Virus record (IMG/VR): IMGVR_UViG_3300009481_001841
Span: 1 to 21,695 of that record
Reading direction: 5' to 3' (one strand)
Origin: a virus
Length of the DNA: 21,695 nt
Below, piece by piece: positions 16,470 to 21,695 of this stretch. A program made the translations under genes and the position numbers. Below the pieces are notes generated by a model. That model saw only the letters and a program-made list of their open reading frames with translations. It had not been told where the DNA came from and did not search any database. Position 1 is the stretch's first letter. Each line of letters opens with the position of its first letter.

Positions 16470-17732
16470 ATGCCTGTCATCCAAGGGAGGACACGAGAAC
16501 AATTAAGGCAGGACATAGGCCATGCACTTGGTGCTATAACTGTGTCTTCAGCTAGCTCTAATGGTACGACAGGTACGCTGATTGACAGTTCTCTTGCGAT
16601 TGGTGGCGATGACACCTTTAATGGCAAGTGGATTCGTTTTACTTCAGGGGATGATGATGGTGCTATTCGTAGAGTTACCGACTATGTGGCTTCTACCTAC
16701 ACGATGACCCTACTCCCTGCCCTGTCTGCTTCAAGCACAAGTGGTGATACTTACGAAATGTGGGACGAGGAGTTTCCTCCTGCACGTATCGACAACTTTA
16801 TTAACCAATCTATTACTGATGCGACAGGCCATGCCTATGACCCCATAGAGAACATCTCTCTGCATGGTGATACCTACCAGACGCGATTCGATATACCTTC
16901 AAACATCGACATGATTAGCAAGATTGAGTACCGCAAGGATGTTTCAATGAAGAGACTCCATGCCTGTGGTACTACGTTCGATGAGACAACAGACAGTGAT
17001 ATCACTCAGTCACTGGACACCAAGGACAACAAGCAGGGAACACAGGCACTCAAGTTGGTTATGGCAGCAGGACTATCTGCTGGTGATTTTGTCACTGACT
17101 CCATTACCTCTACTGATATTTCTGGTTATGACACCATTGAGATGTGGGTAAAGAGTACTGTAGCCACCAGTGCAGGCAACCTGAAGCTATTACTTGATGA
17201 TTCTGCTGCATGTGCAAGCCCACTAGAGACACTTTCGATACCAGCTTTGACCGCCAATACATGGACGTTCGTTAGAATGTCTCTATCGGCTCCACATAAT
17301 GCGACAGCGATAATTTCTATAGGACTTGAATACGATTCAGACCTAGGAGCCTGCACAATATGGCTTGATGACATTGTTGCAGTAGCCACAGATACGGCTG
17401 AGTGGGAGATACTCGACAGGAGAAACTGGAAGATAGACAAGGAGGCTCGTGACCTCGTGCTACTCAGGGAAGGACAGAAGAAACTAGGTTACTCCCTGAT
17501 AAAGATTGTAGGTGGTGACAAGCCTGCTTTAATGACCAGTGATTCTGATGTCACAGAGATAAATGACCATTACGTAGTCTCAATGGCTACGGCACTGGCA
17601 CTCATATCCTCATCTGGAGGACCAGCAACCGACCCTGATGCGAAGAGACAACTCAGTGCATACTGGGCAGCAGCAGCAGAGCGTGAACGCAATGCTTTCC
17701 CGATGCTCGTTAATGTACGGACGGTTAGTTAA
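16470..17732 (+). CDS. Head-tail adaptor-like protein with CBM-like insert (420 aa)
   Basis: AAGGAG at 16457-16462 is 7 bases before the ATG. Three parts are visible. Residues about 1-20 are helical ('GRTREQLRQDIGHALG'), and residues 21-97 are a beta domain with 'DDTFNGKWIRFTSGDDDGAI', a common phage structural pattern. Residues about 98-165 ('PPARIDNFINQSITDATGHA') and 305-420 are helical and adaptor-like. Between them residues about 166-305 read as a beta-sandwich resembling a carbohydrate-binding module: 'ISGYDTIEMWVKST', 'TWTFVRMSLS' and a closing 'CTIWLDDIVAVA'. The gene is upstream of a propeller-like protein, as T7 gene 11 precedes gene 12. I infer a tail adaptor or tail-tube protein carrying a surface binding domain. 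Confidence 0.6.
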   Translation: MPVIQGRTREQLRQDIGHALGAITVSSASSNGTTGTLIDSSLAIGGDDTFNGKWIRFTSGDDDGAIRRVTDYVASTYTMTLLPALSASSTSGDTYEMWDEEFPPARIDNFINQSITDATGHAYDPIENISLHGDTYQTRFDIPSNIDMISKIEYRKDVSMKRLHACGTTFDETTDSDITQSLDTKDNKQGTQALKLVMAAGLSAGDFVTDSITSTDISGYDTIEMWVKSTVATSAGNLKLLLDDSAACASPLETLSIPALTANTWTFVRMSLSAPHNATAIISIGLEYDSDLGACTIWLDDIVAVATDTAEWEILDRRNWKIDKEARDLVLLREGQKKLGYSLIKIVGGDKPALMTSDSDVTEINDHYVVSMATALALISSSGGPATDPDAKRQLSAYWAAAAERERNAFPMLVNVRTVS

Positions 17733-19657
17733 TGGCTGCGAAAGTAGTAGACACCAATGAAATTTCTCTGAATGGTGTCTATTACCCGGTAACAAAACCA
17801 GTTCAGAGTATGCTAGCTTCCATCTATCCGGGTAAGGTGGTTATTGGTGATACCACCAAGGACTCCCAGATACGTACATCTATCATTGCATGGGCAGACT
17901 GGCGTGGTGGCCTTGGTATTAATCGCATGGATAATGTAGGCGAGGTCAACCGTGCATGGTGGTCTACTGCACAACTCCGCTACAAAAACCACCTTGTTTT
18001 GCCGGGGCTGGCAACAGCCACTACAACCCCTTCTCATGGCCTTGCAAATGCGTATATAGGGGCAATCAATGAACTAAATAATGAGGTCTATGCTTTCTGG
18101 AATGGCTCAGTGTCAGAGAGCCCGAAGCTATTTAAGTACAATAACACCAACGATAGCTGGGGTTCAGCATTAACCCAGAGTGCAACTGACCAAGTGACAG
18201 ATAGTATTGTCTTTACTAATGCAGCAGGCACAAGCTACTTAGTATTTGCCCATTACGATACGAACGGTAGTGGATATACCTACTCATCCAATGGTTCTAG
18301 TTGGACTACAGACACACAGGATACACAGTTCCTGACTGTCTGGGATGAAAGGCTTTGGGGTATCTCCTATACGGGGCAGTTATGGCATGCATCAACCATA
18401 GGTACAGAGGTACTGGATGCGGTGCTTCCCTTGCCTGATGGGTACATTACTTCACTGTTTGTAGCACGTAATGCTGCTGGTATTCCTATCATCTACGCAG
18501 CAACCAAGGTTGGTTTGTTTGCCCATGATGCAGACAATGCCATGTGGGTAGAGACACAGATGGATTTTCCTCGTCATCCTGAGAACGGTAAAGGTACAAC
18601 ACGATGGCGTGACAGCGTGTATATCCCATCTGGTATGGGTATTTACAAGTACATCAACGGTGGAAATTCTGCTGTTGTTACGGTGGTTGGACCCGACAGG
18701 GATGATGGATTGCCACAGGATAAACGTGGAGCTATCCGCACCATGTCTGGTAGCCATAATGAGTTGCTTATAGGTATAGATGCAACGGCTGCACCATCAA
18801 CGATAGCCTCTACTTCTCTTCCCTACCAGTGGCAGTCACACCAAGGTTCAATGGTTATTGCAGCAGATACTGGATACAGTGCAATCCTTGGTTATAACGA
18901 ATTGGGATGGGAAACTAAATGGTTAAGTGCTAATGCTGGAAGAGGAATTAACTCTCTGTTTGTAAGCAGTGCCTACGATAAATACAGGGTCTACTGGGGT
19001 CACGGTGAAGATGTTTACTTTATGGCATTGCCATCAGATATCATCAACCCATCAGAGATAGGTGACTTTGACTATGCATTGACTGCTACGCATGAGACTC
19101 CTTGGTTCAATGCAACCCAGAGCGAGGTTGATAAGCTCGCCATTAAGGTTAAGACTGAGGTACAGGGAGCTTCCAATACAGAAACAGTCAAGGTTGAGTA
19201 TGCAACTGATTACAGTGACACCTACACGACAGCAGTATCAAGCATTACAAGCAATGGTATTAACACTTACACCTTTAACTCTGGAGCAGGTACTACCTTC
19301 AGGTCAATTAAATTCAAACTGACTTTGAGCAGAAGTTCAGCTACTACCACTGGGTTAGAGAAACGAAATACACCAGATGTAGTATCTTTGACACTAGAAT
19401 ATCGAAAGAAACTACCTGCAAAATGGGGTCACTCGGTACAGGTAGACTTGAATAATACGCATAAGGGAAAGAATTCAAAGGATTTAAGGGCTGCTTTAAT
19501 AGCAGCCATAGAAAGCACAGAACTCGTAGAGTTTACCTACAGGGATGATTCAGGAGGGACAAGGAATTACTACGTGGATGTGGTTTCTGCGACAGGATTA
19601 GAGTTCACTGGGCTGGATGAACGAGGGTACTCTACAATATCAGTAATGGAACCATAG
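17732..19657 (+). CDS. Beta-propeller-like tail (nozzle) protein (641 aa)
   Basis: The start overlaps the previous stop by one base, so translation is probably coupled. Residues about 60-430 contain recurring blade-like units ending in short aromatic/Gly turns, such as 'NEVYAFWNGSVSESPKLFKY', 'DERLWGISYTGQLWHAS' and 'TKVGLFAHDADNAMWVET', as in beta-propellers. The C-terminal 200 residues are beta-rich, with a final 'GLEFTGLDERGYSTISVMEP'. Podovirus nozzle proteins such as T7 gp12 contain a beta-propeller and cap the portal/adaptor, which matches this position. The propeller assignment comes from spacing and residue pattern only, and the blade number cannot be counted safely. Alternative: a tail baseplate or receptor-binding protein. 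Confidence 0.6.
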   Translation: MAAKVVDTNEISLNGVYYPVTKPVQSMLASIYPGKVVIGDTTKDSQIRTSIIAWADWRGGLGINRMDNVGEVNRAWWSTAQLRYKNHLVLPGLATATTTPSHGLANAYIGAINELNNEVYAFWNGSVSESPKLFKYNNTNDSWGSALTQSATDQVTDSIVFTNAAGTSYLVFAHYDTNGSGYTYSSNGSSWTTDTQDTQFLTVWDERLWGISYTGQLWHASTIGTEVLDAVLPLPDGYITSLFVARNAAGIPIIYAATKVGLFAHDADNAMWVETQMDFPRHPENGKGTTRWRDSVYIPSGMGIYKYINGGNSAVVTVVGPDRDDGLPQDKRGAIRTMSGSHNELLIGIDATAAPSTIASTSLPYQWQSHQGSMVIAADTGYSAILGYNELGWETKWLSANAGRGINSLFVSSAYDKYRVYWGHGEDVYFMALPSDIINPSEIGDFDYALTATHETPWFNATQSEVDKLAIKVKTEVQGASNTETVKVEYATDYSDTYTTAVSSITSNGINTYTFNSGAGTTFRSIKFKLTLSRSSATTTGLEKRNTPDVVSLTLEYRKKLPAKWGHSVQVDLNNTHKGKNSKDLRAALIAAIESTELVEFTYRDDSGGTRNYYVDVVSATGLEFTGLDERGYSTISVMEP

Positions 19658-19666
19658 GAGTAAGGA

Positions 19667-19960
19667 ATGCGAGTAGATGTAGGAGTAACAACAATAAGTT
19701 CGGCTGGCACAAGGGTGCAATTAAACAATGTAACCAACAGGGTAAAGTTTGTCAGGGTTAAGGCACTGGCTGGTAACTCTGGACTTGCCTACATAGGTAT
19801 TAGTGACGTGGCTGCTACTGTTGGCTACGAATTAAGTGCAGGGAATGAGCATGAACTGAACTTTGGTGAGTTCGGTGGCAGTGTTCCTGCAAATATATTC
19901 TATGCAGATGCAGCTACAAATGGTGACAAGATATGTTGGACGATGGTGCTTGAGGGATGA
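19667..19960 (+). CDS. Small beta tail-associated protein (97 aa)
   Basis: AGGAG at 19656-19660 lies 6 bases upstream of the ATG. The product is nearly all beta strand with alternating hydrophobics: 'TRVQLNNVTNRVKFVRVKAL' then 'GLAYIGISDVAATVGYELSA' and 'PANIFYADAATNGDKICW'. Small proteins of this shape are common beside tail fibre and nozzle genes in environmental phages and resemble a compact sandwich domain. It may be a tail accessory or fibre-attachment protein. Its stop overlaps the next gene by four bases. Confidence 0.6.
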   Translation: MRVDVGVTTISSAGTRVQLNNVTNRVKFVRVKALAGNSGLAYIGISDVAATVGYELSAGNEHELNFGEFGGSVPANIFYADAATNGDKICWTMVLEG

Positions 19961-20364
19961 CAACGCAGCAATATATATCCCAGATTCCTAGTGACTGGAT
20001 AGGCTCGATACCTGAGTATGTGGCCCTTGCTGCTTTTCAACGTGCAGGTAAAGTTCTGGATACTGACTTTACCTATCAGTCACCATTGCAAGGTGGACGC
20101 ATGGAGAAGGGCGGACAGGTATTGGACTTCCTTTTTTATGACCCACCTGACCTAGCGGTTAACATACAAGGTGTTTACTATCACTATAACTTTGGTGTTG
20201 AATCACTAGCAAGGGATAAGATAGGCAGAGAACAGATGCTGGGTGCTGGGATATACGTTATTTTTATAGATGAAGATGACCTGTTACAAGACCCAGATTA
20301 CTATGTACGTGAAGCATTGAATTACCGAGACCACTCACGTCTTGGACCGGGAGGTTCAGTATGA
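19957..20364 (+). CDS. PD-(D/E)XK (Vsr/DUF559)-like protein with changed catalytic site (135 aa)
   Basis: The start overlaps the previous gene (ATGA) and the end overlaps the fibre gene (ATGA). The layout follows Vsr/DUF559-type endonuclease domains: Glu20 in a first helix ('PEYVALAAFQRAGKVL'), 'DFTYQSPLQGG', Asp57 in 'VLDFLF', then 'LAVNIQGVYYH' (67-76), Arg86/Asp87 in 'ARDKIGREQMLGAG', and 'YVIFIDEDDL'. In active members the fourth motif reads like I-E-x-D-G; here it is N69-I-Q71-G72, so the acidic residue is Asn and the Asp is Gln. The protein probably keeps the fold but may have lost metal-dependent cleavage. It sits between tail genes, so a structural or DNA-holding role is possible. The fold call is from pattern only. 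Confidence 0.5.
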   Translation: MTTQQYISQIPSDWIGSIPEYVALAAFQRAGKVLDTDFTYQSPLQGGRMEKGGQVLDFLFYDPPDLAVNIQGVYYHYNFGVESLARDKIGREQMLGAGIYVIFIDEDDLLQDPDYYVREALNYRDHSRLGPGGSV

Positions 20365-21695
20365 CCATTAACTTTAGAGGCTATGTTTTTGATGATTCAG
20401 GAGCAGCAGTCAGTGGAGCCAGTGTAAAACTCCTTGATACAGGAACAACAACACAGGAGGGCTCTACTGCTACGACTGACTCTGATGGTCTATGGTATTT
20501 CAATACTGTTTCGGAAGCTGATGGTCCATTTGATGTAGAGATAACGAAGGGTTCATCAGTCAGGCGTATCAGGTGGGATGACCAGATACACCTGAAAGAA
20601 ATAGATGTACAGAACAACACAGGCAACACTACTCCTGCTGCTACCTTTACTAATTATACTAACAATGCTGATAACGATATTGCTCACTTCAGAAGCCTTC
20701 GAGGTACTGGGGCAGACAATGATGAAATGTATATTCGTTACTACATGGATGACGCATCATCAAACAGCACTGAAGTAGCACGGATGACCGTGAAACTTAT
20801 CAGTGCTAATGCTACGTCTGAAGACAGCGAGATTCGCTGGGGGGTAGCTGTAGGAGGAAGCATTGTCGATGTATTCACCATCAGTAATACGGATGGTGGC
20901 GTATCTACATTTGCGATTGATGCGGCAGGAGATATAACCCTCGATGCAGATGGCGGAGATGTTTTCTTTAAAGATGGTGGTACTACGTTTGGTTCTGCCA
21001 CTAATAACTCAGGTGAGTTAATTATTAAGTCAGGAACTACCACAGCTTTGACATTCTCAGGAGCAAACGTAGCGGTAGCAGGTGACCTTACTATTACAGG
21101 TGATGACCTTGTAATGGGAACGAACACTGATGGGTATGTTCTTATAGCAGATGGTACGAACTACAACCCTGTTGCAGTCAGTGGTGACATAGCGATAACC
21201 AATGCAGGTGTCACCTCTATTGCTTCAGGAGTAATCGTCAATGCTGACGTTAATTCCAGTGCTGCAATAGCACAATCGAAACTAAGCCTGACTGACGCAT
21301 CTACTTCTGCTAAAGGTATTGCTCAGTTTAGCTCTGATAACTTCGCAGCTTCTTCAGGAACTATAACCATCAAGGACGGTGGTGTTGTTACTGCTGAACT
21401 TGCTGATGACGCTGTTACTTCAGCCAAGATAGCAGACGATGCCATCACCAGTGCGTTAATTGCAGATGATGCTGTAGTCACAGCAGCTATAGCAGATGAT
21501 GCTATCACTAGTGCATTAATAGCTGACGATGCAGTCGTAACAGCAGCCATAGCAGATACTGCTGTTACCTTTGCTAACATACAAAACGTAGCAGCCAACA
21601 GTATCTTGGGAAGAAACGCTAACAGTTCAGGCGTATTGTCAGAGGTAGCACTTGCTACAACGCAGATACTCATAGGTGATGGTACAGGGTTTACC
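20361..21695 (+). CDS. Tail fibre protein, N-terminal part (3' end cut by window)
   Basis: The ATG at 20361 has GGAGG about 6 bases upstream and the frame is open to the window end, giving 445 residues. Residues about 3-80 resemble a carboxypeptidase-regulatory/Ig-like beta domain ('FRGYVFDDSGAAVSGASVKL'), which could attach the fibre to the tail. Residues about 80-330 are Gly/Asp/Thr-rich shaft-like sequence. 'DASTSAKGIAQFSSD' is a phage fibre repeat-like element. From about 348 there are six 10-residue repeats of the type 'ADDAITSALI'. Then 'NSILGRNANSSG' begins another fibre module. Fibres of this kind trimerise and bind the host surface. The receptor-binding tip, which would lie at the C-terminus, is not in the window. 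Confidence 0.85.
   Translation, partial: MTINFRGYVFDDSGAAVSGASVKLLDTGTTTQEGSTATTDSDGLWYFNTVSEADGPFDVEITKGSSVRRIRWDDQIHLKEIDVQNNTGNTTPAATFTNYTNNADNDIAHFRSLRGTGADNDEMYIRYYMDDASSNSTEVARMTVKLISANATSEDSEIRWGVAVGGSIVDVFTISNTDGGVSTFAIDAAGDITLDADGGDVFFKDGGTTFGSATNNSGELIIKSGTTTALTFSGANVAVAGDLTITGDDLVMGTNTDGYVLIADGTNYNPVAVSGDIAITNAGVTSIASGVIVNADVNSSAAIAQSKLSLTDASTSAKGIAQFSSDNFAASSGTITIKDGGVVTAELADDAVTSAKIADDAITSALIADDAVVTAAIADDAITSALIADDAVVTAAIADTAVTFANIQNVAANSILGRNANSSGVLSEVALATTQILIGDGTGFT
21402..21581 (+). repeat. Six 30-bp in-frame repeats in tail fibre
   Basis: Copies start at 21402, 21432, 21462, 21492, 21522 and 21552, each coding ten residues. Copies 2 and 4 both encode 'ADDAITSALI', and copies 3 and 5 both encode 'ADDAVVTAAI', so there is a 60-base higher-order unit present twice. 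Copies 1 and 6 are related but less alike. The peptides suit a trimeric fibre shaft. Confidence 0.92.

Noticed and set aside
21402-21581. 30-bp repeats as a CRISPR array
   Set aside because: The units are contiguous with no spacers, in frame, and encode fibre decapeptides.
21323-21673. Antisense Ala/Ser/Val-rich frame with repeats
   Set aside because: It is the complement of the tail fibre repeats; the + strand frame has a start, ribosome site and fibre motifs.
2-21695. Stop codon reassignment
   Set aside because: TAG ends 8, TAA 6 and TGA 3 of the 17 genes with a visible stop, each at a sensible junction, and no gene needs a readthrough.

Overview
The window looks like the virion-structure module of a tailed double-stranded DNA bacteriophage. 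The best fit is a short-tailed (podovirus-like) phage from an uncultured or environmental source. All 18 supported genes lie on the + strand, packed head to tail. Many have clear Shine-Dalgarno sites, and several junctions overlap (TAATG, ATGA). TAG, TAA and TGA all end genes in expected places, so the genetic code is standard. There is no integrase, replication gene, lysis gene, tRNA, CRISPR array or insertion sequence, and the host cannot be named from the sequence.

Layout: (1) 2-1072, the C-terminal part of the portal protein, cut by the window edge and ending in a Pro/Gly/Met-rich tail. (2) 1076-12661, four genes that fill half of the window: an acidic 994-residue protein, two small Gln/Tyr-rich proteins, and a 2511-residue protein whose middle-to-late part resembles the LPD38 domain of large polyvalent and phage internal virion proteins. 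This block is probably the internal/ejection protein set. (3) 12681-14338, the capsid-assembly pair: a scaffold-like protein and an HK97-fold-like major capsid protein. (4) 14348-15513, a small Cys-containing protein and a probable capsid decoration protein. (5) 15554-15600, a strong GC hairpin separating the capsid genes from the tail genes, in the place where T7 has its T-phi terminator. (6) 15611-16454, four small genes, two of them tiny, very basic and overlapping. (7) 16470-21695, the tail/host-contact genes: an adaptor-like protein with a carbohydrate-binding-module-like insert, a beta-propeller-like nozzle candidate, a small beta protein, a protein with the shape of a Vsr/DUF559 nuclease but a changed catalytic position, and a tail fibre that runs off the end.

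Inferred workflow: the scaffold and capsid proteins build the shell around the portal; the giant protein and its small neighbours are packed inside and delivered at infection; adaptor and nozzle proteins close the portal and form the short tail; the fibre binds the host. The points most worth following up are the giant LPD38-like protein placed between portal and scaffold, the degenerate nuclease-fold protein among the tail genes, the CBM-like domain inside the adaptor, and the GC hairpin. Roles are inferred from sequence patterns and gene order; no database search was possible.
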